From assembly GCA_038049695.1 (NCBI GenBank), contig CP142452.1, forward strand, positions 31,236,501-31,300,500: a stretch of 64,000 bases of DNA, in the 5' to 3' direction. Each line of letters starts with the position of its first letter. Within the stretch, counting starts at the first letter, position 1. The notes beneath the pieces are model-generated. The model was not told the origin of the DNA. It did no database searches and saw only the letters and a program-made list of their open reading frames with translations. Below, piece after piece: positions 20,990-32,903 of this stretch. Source of the stretch: Cinnamomum chago (lineage: Eukaryota > Streptophyta > Magnoliopsida > Laurales > Lauraceae). The translations under genes were made by a program, and so were the position numbers.

Positions 20990-23655
20990 TCTATGTTTTA
21001 AGCTAACGTTCTAACTTAAACTTACGTTTCGACTGTACGTGCAATCCGGGATTCGGAATCTCGTTCCTTCAATTCCTGTAAGTCATGAATGACTAGGGGC
21101 CCGTGCCCGGCACGTTTCTAGGGAAATGGAGCCCGGTTTCTCATTTTGGGCGCTCGGAGGCTCGTTTTCTAGGTTTTAAGCTAACGTTCTAACCTAAACA
21201 TAGCTTCCAGCTGTGCGGGCAATCCGGGATTCGGAATCTCGTTCCGTTAGTTCCTGTGAGCCATGAAAGACTATGGTCCCATTCCCGTCAAGTTTCGAGG
21301 GCAACGGAGCCCGTTTTCTCATTTTGGGCGCTCGGAGACTCATTTTTTAGGTTTTAAGATAATGTTCTAACCTAAAACTACGTTTCAACTGTACGGGCAA
21401 TCCGGGATTTAGAATCTCGTTCTGTCAGTTCTTACAAGTCCTGAATGAGTAGGGGCCCGTGGCCGTCAAGTTTCACGGGCAACGGACCCTGTCTGCTGAT
21501 TTTGTGCGCCCGGAGGCTCGTTTTCTAGGTTTTAAGCTAATGTTCTAACTTAAATCTACGTTCTAACTGTACGGCAATCCGGGACTCGTAATCTCGTTCC
21601 GTCAGTTCCTGCAAGTCATGAATGACTAGAGGCCCGTCTCGTCAAGTTTCAGGGGCAACGGAGCCCGTTTGCTCATTTTGGGCATATGGAGGCTTGTTTT
21701 CTAGGTTTTCAGTTAACGATCTAACTTAAACCTACGTTTCACATGTACGGAAAATCCGGGATTCAGAACCTCATTCCGTCAGTTCTTGCAAGTCATGAAT
21801 GACTAGGTGTCCGTGCCCGTAAAGTTTCACGGGCAACGGAGCCAGTTAGCTCATTTTGGGCGCTTGGGGGCTTATTTTCTAGATTTAAGCTAGCGTTCTA
21901 ACTTAGACCTACGTTTCAACTGTACGGACCATCCGGAATTCAGAATCTCGATCCGTCAGTTCCAACAAGTCATGAATGACTACGGACCCGTGCCCGTCAA
22001 GTTTCACGGGCAACGGAACCCGTTTGCTCATTAAGGGGTCTCGGAGGCTCGTTTTCTAGATTTAAAGCAAACGTTCTAACTTAAACCTACGTTTCAACCG
22101 TACGGGCAATCCGTAATCGAATTCTCGTTCTGTCAGTTCCTACAAGTCGTGAATGACTAGGAGCCCGTGCCCGTCAAGTTTCCCAGGCAACGGATCCCGT
22201 TTGCTTATTTTGGGCGCCCGGACTTTCGTTTTCTATGTTTTAAGCTAACATTTTAACTTAAACTTACGTTTCGACTGTACGTGCAATCCGGGATTCGGAA
22301 TCTCGTTCCGTCAATTCCTGTAAGTCATGAATGACTAGGGGCCCGTGCCCGGCACGTTTCTAGGGCAATGAAGCCCGGTTTCTCATTTTGGGCGCTCGGA
22401 GGCTCGTTTTCTAGGTTTTAAGCTAACGTTCTAACCTAAACCTAGCTTCCAACTGTGCGGGCAATCCGGGATTCGGAATCCCGTTCCGTCAGTTCCAGTA
22501 AGCCATGAATGACAAGGGTCCTGTGCCCGTCAGGTTTCACGGTCAACAGATCCCGTTAGGTCATTTTGTGCCCCCGGAGGATCGTTTTCTAGGTTTTAAG
22601 CTAACGTTTTAACTTCAACCAACGAGTCAACTGTACGGGCAATCCGGGATTCGGAATCTCGTTCCGTCAATTCTTGTAAGTCATGAATGACTAGGGGCCC
22701 GTGCCCGGCAAGTTTCTAGGGCAAAGAAGCCCGTTTTCTCATTTTGGGCGCTCGGAGGCTCGTTTTCTAGGTTTTAAAGCTAATGTTCTTACCTAAACCT
22801 ACGTTTCAACTGTACGGCAATCCGGGATTTAGAATCTCCTTCTGTCAGTTCTTACTAGTCCTGAATGAGTAGGGGCCCGTGGCCGTCAAGTTTCACGGGC
22901 AACGGACCCGTCTGCTGATTTTGTTTGACCGTAGGCTCGTTTTCTAGGTTTTAGGCTAACGTTCTAACTTAAATCTACGTTCTAACTGTACGGGCAATCC
23001 GGGACTCGTAATCTCGTTCCGTCAGTTCCTGCAAGTCATGAATGACTAGAGGCCCGTCTCGTCAAGTTTCAGGGGCAACGGAGCCCGTTTGCTCATTTTG
23101 GGCACATGGAGGCTTCTTTTCTAGGTTTTAAGTTAACGATCTAACTTAAACCTACGTTTCATATGTACGGAAAATCCAGGATTCGGAACCTCATTCCGTC
23201 AGTTTTTGCATGTCATGAATGACTAGGTGTCCGTGCCCGTAAAGTTTCACGGGCAACGGAGCCAGTTAGCTCATTTTGGGCGCTTGTAGGCTTATTTTCT
23301 AGGTTTAAGCTAACGTTCTAACTTTTAAACCTACGTTTCAATTGTACGGACCATCCGGAATTTACAATCTCGATCCGTCATTTCCTACAAGTCATGAATG
23401 ACTACGGACCCGTGCCCGTCAAATTTCACAGGCAGCGGACCCCGTTTGCTCATTAAGGGGCCCCCGGAAGCTCGTTTTCTAGATTTAAAGCTTACGTTCT
23501 AACTTAAACCTATGTTCCAACCGTACGGGCAATCCGGTAATCGAATTCTCGTTCTGTCAGTTCCTGCAAGTCGTGAATGACTAGGAGCCCGTGCCCGTCA
23601 AGTCTCCTAAGAAACGGAGCCCGTTTGCTTATTTTGGGCGCCCGGACTTTCGTTT
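20990..23655 (+). repeat. HOR unit 11: 15-mer, family gamma
   Basis: This is a 2666-bp 15-mer sharing every gamma marker with unit 6, including the 1-bp deletion in G (CCGTAATCG, near 22113). I noticed no difference from unit 6 by eye. Confidence 0.95.
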
Positions 23656-26322
23656 TCTATGTTTTAAGCTAACGTTCTAACTTAAACTTACGTTTCGACT
23701 GTACGTGCAATCCGGGATTCGGAATCTCGTTCCTTCAATTCCTGTAAGTCATGAATGACTAGGGGCCCGTGCCCGGCAAGTTTCTAGGGAAATGGAACCC
23801 GTTTTCTCATTTTGGGCGCTCGGAGGCTCGTTTTCTAGGTTTTAAGCTAACGTTCTAACCTAAACATAGCTTCCAGCTGTGCGGGCAATCCGGGATTCGG
23901 AATCTCGTTCCGTCAGTTCCTGTGAGCCATGAAAGACTATGGTCCCATTCCCGTCAAGTTTCGAGGGCAACGGAGCCCGTTTTCTCATTTTGGGCGCTCG
24001 GAGACTCATTTTTTAGGTTTTAAGATAATGTTCTAACCTAAAACTACGTTTCAACTGTACGGGCAATCCGGGATTTAGAATCTCGTTCTGTCAGTTCTTA
24101 CAAGTCCTGAATGAGTAGGGGCCCGTGGCCGTCAAGTTTCACGGGCAACGGACCCTGTCTGCTGATTTTGTGCGCCCGGAGGCTCGTTTTCTAGGTTTTA
24201 AGCTAATGTTCTAACTTAAATCTACGTTCTAACTGTACGGCAATCCGGGACTCGTAATCTCGTTCCGTCAGTTCCTGCAAGTCATGAATGACTAGAGGCC
24301 CGTCTCGTCAAGTTTCAGGGGCAACGGAGCCCGTTTGCTCATTTTGGGCATATGGTGGCTTGTTTTCTAGGTTTTCAGTTAACGATCTAACTTAAACCTA
24401 CGTTTCACATGTACGGAAAATCCGGGATTCAGAACCTCATTCCGTCAGTTCTTGCAAGTCATGAATGACTAGGTGTCCGTGCCCGTAAAGTTTCACGGGC
24501 AACGGAGCCAGTTAGCTCATTTTGGGCGCTTGGGGGCTTATTTTCTAGATTTAAGCTAGCGTTCTAACTTAGACCTACATTTCAACTGTACGGACCATCC
24601 GGAATTCAGAATCTCGATCCGTCAGTTCCAACAAGTCATGAATGACTACGGACCCGTGCCCGTCAAGTTTCACGGGCAACGGAACGCGTTTGCTCATTAA
24701 GGGGTCTCGGAGGCTCGTTTTCTAGATTTAAAGCAAACGTTCTAACTTAAACCTACGTTTCAACCGTACGGGCAATCCGGTAATCGAATTCTCGTTCTGT
24801 CAGTTCCTACAAGTCGTGAATGACTAGGAGCCCGTGCCCGTCAAGTTTCCCAGGCAACGGATCCCGTTTGCTTATTTTGGGCGCCCGGACTTTCGTTTTC
24901 TATGTTTTAAGCTAACATTCTAACTTAAACTTACGTTTCGACTGTACGTGCAATCCGGGATTCGGAATCTCGTTCCGTCAATTCCTGTAAGTCATGAATG
25001 ACTAGGGGCCCGTGCCCGGCACGTTTCTAGGGCAATGAAGCCCGGTTTCTCATTTTGGGCGCTCGGAGGCTCGTTTTCTAGGTTTTAAGCTAACGTTCTA
25101 ACCTAAACCTAGCTTCCAACTGTGCGGGCAATCCGGGATTCGGAATCCCGTTCCGTCAGTTCCAGTAAGCCATGAATGACAAGGGTCCTGTGCCCGTCAG
25201 GTTTCACGGTCAACAGATCCCGTTAGGTCATTTTGTGCCCCCGGAGGATCGTTTTCTAGGTTTTAAGCTAACGTTTTAACTTCAACCAACGAGTCAACTG
25301 TACGGGCAATCCGGGATTCGGAATCTCGTTCCGTCAATTCTTGTAAGTCATGAATGACTAGGGGCCCGTGCCCGGCAAGTTTCTAGGGCAAAGAAGCCCG
25401 TTTTCTCATTTTGGGCGCTCGGGGGCTCGTTTTCTAGGTTTTAAAGCTAATGTTCTTACCTAAACCTACGTTTCAACTGTACGGCAATCCGGGATTTAGA
25501 ATCTCCTTCTGTCAGTTCTTACTAGTCCTGAATGAGTAGGGGCCCGTGGCCGTCAAGTTTCACGGGCAACGGACCCGTCTGCTGATTTTGTTTGACCGTA
25601 GGCTCGTTTTCTAGGTTTTAGGCTAACGTTCTAACTTAAATCTACGTTCTAACTGTACGGGCAATCCGGGACTCGTAATCTCGTTCCGTCAGTTCCTGCA
25701 AGTCATGAATGACTAGAGGCCCGTCTCGTCAAGTTTCAGGGGCAACGGAGCCCGTTTGCTCATTTTGGGCACATGGAGGCTTCTTTTCTAGGTTTTAAGT
25801 TAACGATCTAACTTAAACCTACGTTTCATATGTACGGAAAATCCAGGATTCGGAACCTCATTCCGTCAGTTTTTGCATGTCATGAATGACTAGGTGTCCG
25901 TGCCCGTAAAGTTTCACGGGCAACGGAGCCAGTTAGCTCATTTTGGGCGCTTGTAGGCTTATTTTCTAGGTTTAAGCTAACGTTCTAACTTTTAAACCTA
26001 CGTTTCAATTGTACGGACCATCCGGAATTTACAATCTCGATCCGTCATTTCCTACAAGTCATGAATGACTACGGACCCGTGCCCGTCAAATTTCACAGGC
26101 AGCGGACCCCGTTTGCTCATTAAGGGGCCCCCGGAAGCTCGTTTTCTAGATTTAAAGCTTACGTTCTAACTTAAACCTATGTTCCAACCGTACGGGCAAT
26201 CCGGTAATCGAATTCTCGTTCTGTCAGTTCCTGCAAGTCGTGAATGACTAGGAGCCCGTGCCCGTCAAGTCTCCTAAGAAACGGAGCCCGTTTGCTTATT
26301 TTGGGCGCCCGGACTTTCGTTT
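23656..26322 (+). repeat. HOR unit 12: 15-mer, family beta
   Basis: This is a 2667-bp 15-mer. Beta markers are GGGAAATGGAACCCG in A, GGCATATGGTGG in D, and CCTACATTTCAAC plus GGAACGCG in F. The last creates an ACGCGT site at 24684-24689. A has GATTCGGAATC, unlike the other beta units, which have GATTCGAAATC. It follows unit 11 directly, the only adjacent pair of 15-mers in the window. Confidence 0.95.
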
Positions 26323-28279
26323 TCTATGTTTTAAGCTAACGTTCTAACTTAAACTTACGTTTCGACTGTACGTGCAATCCGGGATTCGGAATCTCGTTCC
26401 TTCAATTCCTGTAAGTCATGAATGACTAGGGGCCCGTGCCCGGCACGTTTCTAGGGCAATGAAGCCCGGTTTCTCATTTTGGGCGCTCGGAGGCTCGTTT
26501 TCTAGGTTTTAAGCTAACGTTCTAACCTAAACATAGCTTCCAGCTGTGCGGGCAATCCGGGATTCGGAATCTCGTTCCGTCAGTTCCTGTGAGCCATGAA
26601 AGACTATGGTCCCATTCCCGTCAAGTTTCGAGGGCAACGGAGCCCGTTTTCTCATTTTGGGCGCTCGGAGACTCATTTTTTAGGTTTTAAGATAATGTTC
26701 TAACCTAAAACTACGTTTCAACTGTACGGGCAATCCGGGATTTAGAATCTCGTTCTGTCAGTTCTTACAAGTCCTGAATGAGTAGGGGCCCGTGGCCGTC
26801 AAGTTTCACGGGCAACGGACCCTGTCTGCTGATTTTGTGCGCCCGGAGGCTCGTTTTCTAGGTTTTAAGCTAATGTTCTAACTTAAATCTACGTTCTAAC
26901 TGTACGGCAATCCGGGACTCGTAATCTCGTTCCGTCAGTTCCAACAAGTCATGAATGACTAGGGGCCCGTGCCCGGCACGTTTCTAGGGCAATGAAGCCC
27001 GGTTTCTCATTTTGGGCGCTCGGAGGCTCGTTTTCTAGGTTTTAAGCTAACGTTCTAACCTAAACCTAGCTTCCAACTGTGCGGGCAATCCGGGATTCGG
27101 AATCCCGTTCCGTCAGTTCCAGTAAGCCATGAATGACAAGGGTCCTGTGCCCGTCAGGTTTCACGGTCAACAGATCCCGTTAGGTCATTTTGTGCCCCCG
27201 GAGGATCGTTTTCTAGGTTTTAAGCTAACGTTTTAACTTCAACCAACGAGTCAACTGTACGGGCAATCCGGGATTCGGAATCTCGTTCCGTCAATTCTTG
27301 TAAGTCATGAATGACTAGGGGCCCGTGCCCGGCAAGTTTCTAGGGCAAAGAAGCCCGTTTTCTCATTTTGGGCGCTCGGGGGCTCGTTTTCTAGGTTTTA
27401 AAGCTAATGTTCTTACCTAAACCTACGTTTCAACTGTACGGCAATCCGGGATTTAGAATCTCCTTCTGTCAGTTCTTACTAGTCCTGAATGAGTAGGGGC
27501 CCGTGGCCGTCAAGTTTCACGGGCAACGGACCCGTCTGCTGATTTTGTTTGACCGTAGGCTCGTTTTCTAGGTTTTAGGCTAACGTTCTAACTTAAATCT
27601 ACGTTCTAACTGTACGGGCAATCCGGGACTCGTAATCTCGTTCCGTCAGTTCCTGCAAGTCATGAATGACTAGAGGCCCGTCTCGTCAAGTTTCAGGGGC
27701 AACGGAGCCCGTTTGCTCATTTTGGGCACATGGAGGCTTCTTTTCTAGGTTTTAAGTTAACGATCTAACTTAAACCTACGTTTCATATGTACGGAAAATC
27801 CAGGATTCGGAACCTCATTCCGTCAGTTTTTGCATGTCATGAATGACTAGGTGTCCGTGCCCGTAAAGTTTCACGGGCAACGGAGCCAGTTAGCTCATTT
27901 TGGGCGCTTGTAGGCTTATTTTCTAGGTTTAAGCTAACGTTCTAACTTTTAAACCTACGTTTCAATTGTACGGACCATCCGGAATTTACAATCTCGATCC
28001 GTCATTTCCTACAAGTCATGAATGACTACGGACCCGTGCCCGTCAAATTTCACAGGCAGCGGACCCCGTTTGCTCATTAAGGGGCCCCCGGAAGCTCGTT
28101 TTCTAGATTTAAAGCTTACGTTCTAACTTAAACCTATGTTCCAACCGTACGGGCAATCCGGTAATCGAATTCTCGTTCTGTCAGTTCCTGCAAGTCGTGA
28201 ATGACTAGGAGCCCGTGCCCGTCAAGTCTCCTAAGAAACGGAGCCCGTTTGCTTATTTTGGGCGCCCGGACTTTCGTTT
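26323..28279 (+). repeat. HOR unit 13: 11-mer
   Basis: This is a 1957-bp 11-mer with the standard D/H hybrid, and the first 11-mer of the alternating block. I noticed no private change. Confidence 0.95.
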
Positions 28280-30946
28280 TCTATGTTTTAAGCTAACGTT
28301 CTAACTTAAACTTACGTTTCGACTGTACGTGCAATCCGGGATTCGAAATCTCGTTCCTTCAATTCCTGTAAGTCATGAATGACTAGGGGCCCGTGCCCGG
28401 CAAGTTTCTAGGGAAATGGAACCCGTTTTCTCATTTTGGGCGCTCGGAGGCTCGTTTTCTAGGTTTTAAGCTAACGTTCTAACCTAAACATAGCTTCCAG
28501 CTGTGCGGGCAATCCGGGATTCGGAATCTCGTTCCGTCAGTTCCTGTGAGCCATGAAAGACTATGGTCCCATTCCCGTCAAGTTTCGAGGGCAACGGAGC
28601 CCGTTTTCTCATTTTGGGCGCTCGGAGACTCATTTTTTAGGTTTTAAGATAATGTTCTAACCTAAAACTACGTTTCAACTGTACGGGCAATCCGGGATTT
28701 AGAATCTCGTTCTGTCAGTTCTTACAAGTCCTGAATGAGTAGGGGCCCGTGGCCGTCAAGTTTCACGGGCAACGGACCCTGTCTGCTGATTTTGTGCGCC
28801 CGGAGGCTCGTTTTCTAGGTTTTAAGCTAATGTTCTAACTTAAATCTACGTTCTAACTGTACGGCAATCCGGGACTCGTAATCTCGTTCCGTCAGTTCCT
28901 GCAAGTCATGAATGACTAGAGGCCCGTCTCGTCAAGTTTCAGGGGCAACGGAGCCCGTTTGCTCATTTTGGGCATATGGTGGCTTGTTTTCTAGGTTTTC
29001 AGTTAACGATCTAACTTAAACCTACGTTTCACATGTACGGAAAATCCGGGATTCAGAACCTCATTCCGTCAGTTCTTGCAAGTCATGAATGACTAGGTGT
29101 CCGTGCCCGTAAAGTTTCACGGGCAACGGAGCCAGTTAGCTCATTTTGGGCGCTTGGGGGCTTATTTTCTAGATTTAAGCTAGCGTTCTAACTTAGACCT
29201 ACATTTCAACTGTACGGACCATCCGGAATTCAGAATCTCGATCCGTCAGTTCCAACAAGTCATGAATGACTACGGACCCGTGCCCGTCAAGTTTCACGGG
29301 CAACGGAACGCGTTTGCTCATTAAGGGGTCTCGGAGGCTCGTTTTCTAGATTTAAAGCAAACGTTCTAACTTAAACCTACGTTTCAACCGTACGGGCAAT
29401 CCGGTAATCGAATTCTCGTTCTGTCAGTTCCTACAAGTCGTGAATGACTAGGAGCCCGTGCCCGTCAAGTTTCCCAGGCAACGGATCCCGTTTGCTTATT
29501 TTGGGCGCCCGGACTTTCGTTTTCTATGTTTTAAGCTAACATTCTAACTTAAACTTACGTTTCGACTGTACGTGCAATCCGGGATTCGGAATCTCGTTCC
29601 GTCAATTCCTGTAAGTCATGAATGACTAGGGGCCCGTGCCCGGCACGTTTCTAGGGCAATGAAGCCCGGTTTCTCATTTTGGGCGCTCGGAGGCTCGTTT
29701 TCTAGGTTTTAAGCTAACGTTCTAACCTAAACCTAGCTTCCAACTGTGCGGGCAATCCGGGATTCGGAATCCCGTTCCGTCAGTTCCAGTAAGCCATGAA
29801 TGACAAGGGTCCTGTGCCCGTCAGGTTTCACGGTCAACAGATCCCGTTAGGTCATTTTGTGCCCCCGGAGGATCGTTTTCTAGGTTTTAAGCTAACGTTT
29901 TAACTTCAACCAACGAGTCAACTGTACGGGCAATCCGGGATTCGGAATCTCGTTCCGTCAATTCTTGTAAGTCATGAATGACTAGGGGCCCGTGCCCGGC
30001 AAGTTTCTAGGGCAAAGAAGCCCGTTTTCTCATTTTGGGCGCTCGGGGGCTCGTTTTCTAGGTTTTAAAGCTAATGTTCTTACCTAAACCTACGTTTCAA
30101 CTGTACGGCAATCCGGGATTTAGAATCTCCTTCTGTCAGTTCTTACTAGTCCTGAATGAGTAGGGGCCCGTGGCCGTCAAGTTTCACGGGCAACGGACCC
30201 GTCTGCTGATTTTGTTTGACCGTAGGCTCGTTTTCTAGGTTTTAGGCTAACGTTCTAACTTAAATCTACGTTCTAACTGTACGGGCAATCCGGGACTCGT
30301 AATCTCGTTCCGTCAGTTCCTGCAAGTCATGAATGACTAGAGGCCCGTCTCGTCAAGTTTCAGGGGCAACGGAGCCCGTTTGCTCATTTTGGGCACATGG
30401 AGGCTTCTTTTCTAGGTTTTAAGTTAACGATCTAACTTAAACCTACGTTTCATATGTACGGAAAATCCAGGATTCGGAACCTCATTCCGTCAGTTTTTGC
30501 ATGTCATGAATGACTAGGTGTCCGTGCCCGTAAAGTTTCACGGGCAACGGAGCCAGTTAGCTCATTTTGGGCGCTTGTAGGCTTATTTTCTAGGTTTAAG
30601 CTAACGTTCTAACTTTTAAACCTACGTTTCAATTGTACGGACCATCCGGAATTTACAATCTCGATCCGTCATTTCCTACAAGTCATGAATGACTACGGAC
30701 CCGTGCCCGTCAAATTTCACAGGCAGCGGACCCCGTTTGCTCATTAAGGGGCCCCCGGAAGCTCGTTTTCTAGATTTAAAGCTTACGTTCTAACTTAAAC
30801 CTATGTTCCAACCGTACGGGCAATCCGGTAATCGAATTCTCGTTCTGTCAGTTCCTGCAAGTCGTGAATGACTAGGAGCCCGTGCCCGTCAAGTCTCCTA
30901 AGAAACGGAGCCCGTTTGCTTATTTTGGGCGCCCGGACTTTCGTTT
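28280..30946 (+). repeat. HOR unit 14: 15-mer, family beta
   Basis: This is a 2667-bp 15-mer with GATTCGAAATC in A and all beta markers in D and F, including ACGCGT in F. I saw no difference from units 16 and 24. Confidence 0.95.
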
Positions 30947-32903
30947 TCTATGTTTTAAGCTAACGTTCTAACTTAAACTTACGTTTCGACTGTACGTGCA
31001 ATCCGGGATTCGGAATCTCGTTCCTTCAATTCCTGTAAGTCATGAATGACTAGGGGCCCGTGCCCGGCACGTTTCTAGGGCAATGAAGCCCGGTTTCTCA
31101 TTTTGGGCGCTCGGAGGCTCGTTTTCTAGGTTTTAAGCTAACGTTCTAACCTAAACATAGCTTCCAGCTGTGCGGGCAATCCGGGATTCGGAATCTCGTT
31201 CCGTCAGTTCCTGTGAGCCATGAAAGACTATGGTCCCATTCCCGTCAAGTTTCGAGGGCAACGGAGCCCGTTTTCTCATTTTGGGCGCTCGGAGACTCAT
31301 TTTTTAGGTTTTAAGATAATGTTCTAACCTAAAACTACGTTTCAACTGTACGGGCAATCCGGGATTTAGAATCTCGTTCTGTCAGTTCTTACAAGTCCTG
31401 AATGAGTAGGGGCCCGTGGCCGTCAAGTTTCACGGGCAACGGACCCTGTCTGCTGATTTTGTGCGCCCGGAGGCTCGTTTTCTAGGTTTTAAGCTAATGT
31501 TCTAACTTAAATCTACGTTCTAACTGTACGGCAATCCGGGACTCGTAATCTCGTTCCGTCAGTTCCTGTAAGTCATGAATGACTAGGGGCCCGTGCCCGG
31601 CACGTTTCTAGGGCAATGAAGCCCGGTTTCTCATTTTGGGCGCTCGGAGGCTCGTTTTCTAGGTTTTAAGCTAACGTTCTAACCTAAACCTAGCTTCCAA
31701 CTGTGCGGGCAATCCGGGATTCGGAATCCCGTTCCGTCAGTTCCAGTAAGCCATGAATGACAAGGGTCCTGTGCCCGTCAGGTTTCACGGTCAACAGATC
31801 CCGTTAGGTCATTTTGTGCCCCCGGAGGATCGTTTTCTAGGTTTTAAGCTAACGTTTTAACTTCAACCAACGAGTCAACTGTACGGGCAATCCGGGATTC
31901 GGAATCTCGTTCCGTCAATTCTTGTAAGTCATGAATGACTAGGGGCCCGTGCCCGGCAAGTTTCTAGGGCAAAGAAGCCCGTTTTCTCATTTTGGGCGCT
32001 CGGGGGCTCGTTTTCTAGGTTTTAAAGCTAATGTTCTTACCTAAACCTACGTTTCAACTGTACGGCAATCCGGGATTTAGAATCTCCTTCTGTCAGTTCT
32101 TACTAGTCCTGAATGAGTAGGGGCCCGTGGCCGTCAAGTTTCACGGGCAACGGACCCGTCTGCTGATTTTGTTTGACCGTAGGCTCGTTTTCTAGGTTTT
32201 AGGCTAACGTTCTAACTTAAATCTACGTTCTAACTGTACGGGCAATCCGGGACTCGTAATCTCGTTCCGTCAGTTCCTGCAAGTCATGAATGACTAGAGG
32301 CCCGTCTCGTCAAGTTTCAGGGGCAACGGAGCCCGTTTGCTCATTTTGGGCACATGGAGGCTTCTTTTCTAGGTTTTAAGTTAACGATCTAACTTAAACC
32401 TACGTTTCATATGTACGGAAAATCCAGGATTCGGAACCTCATTCCGTCAGTTTTTGCATGTCATGAATGACTAGGTGTCCGTGCCCGTAAAGTTTCACGG
32501 GCAACGGAGCCAGTTAGCTCATTTTGGGCGCTTGTAGGCTTATTTTCTAGGTTTAAGCTAACGTTCTAACTTTTAAACCTACGTTTCAATTGTACGGACC
32601 ATCCGGAATTTACAATCTCGATCCGTCATTTCCTACAAGTCATGAATGACTACGGACCCGTGCCCGTCAAATTTCACAGGCAGCGGACCCCGTTTGCTCA
32701 TTAAGGGGCCCCCGGAAGCTCGTTTTCTAGATTTAAAGCTTACGTTCTAACTTAAACCTATGTTCCAACCGTACGGGCAATCCGGTAATCGAATTCTCGT
32801 TCTGTCAGTTCCTGCAAGTCGTGAATGACTAGGAGCCCGTGCCCGTCAAGTCTCCTAAGAAACGGAGCCCGTTTGCTTATTTTGGGCGCCCGGACTTTCG
32901 TTT
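30947..32903 (+). repeat. HOR unit 15: 11-mer with variant hybrid
   Basis: This is a 1957-bp 11-mer and the only one whose D/H hybrid monomer lacks the F-like AA. It reads TTCCTGTAAG at 31563-31572, as H does. Otherwise it has standard composition. Confidence 0.95.
31481..31657 (+). repeat. Variant hybrid monomer D/H without F patch
   Basis: The 5' half is D and the 3' half is H, as in other 11-mers, but positions 31567-31569 read TGT as in H. Here the crossover can be explained by a single D-H exchange inside the shared GTTCCTG...AAGTCATGAATGACTA tract. This copy could be the original fusion or a later correction by H. Confidence 0.88.
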
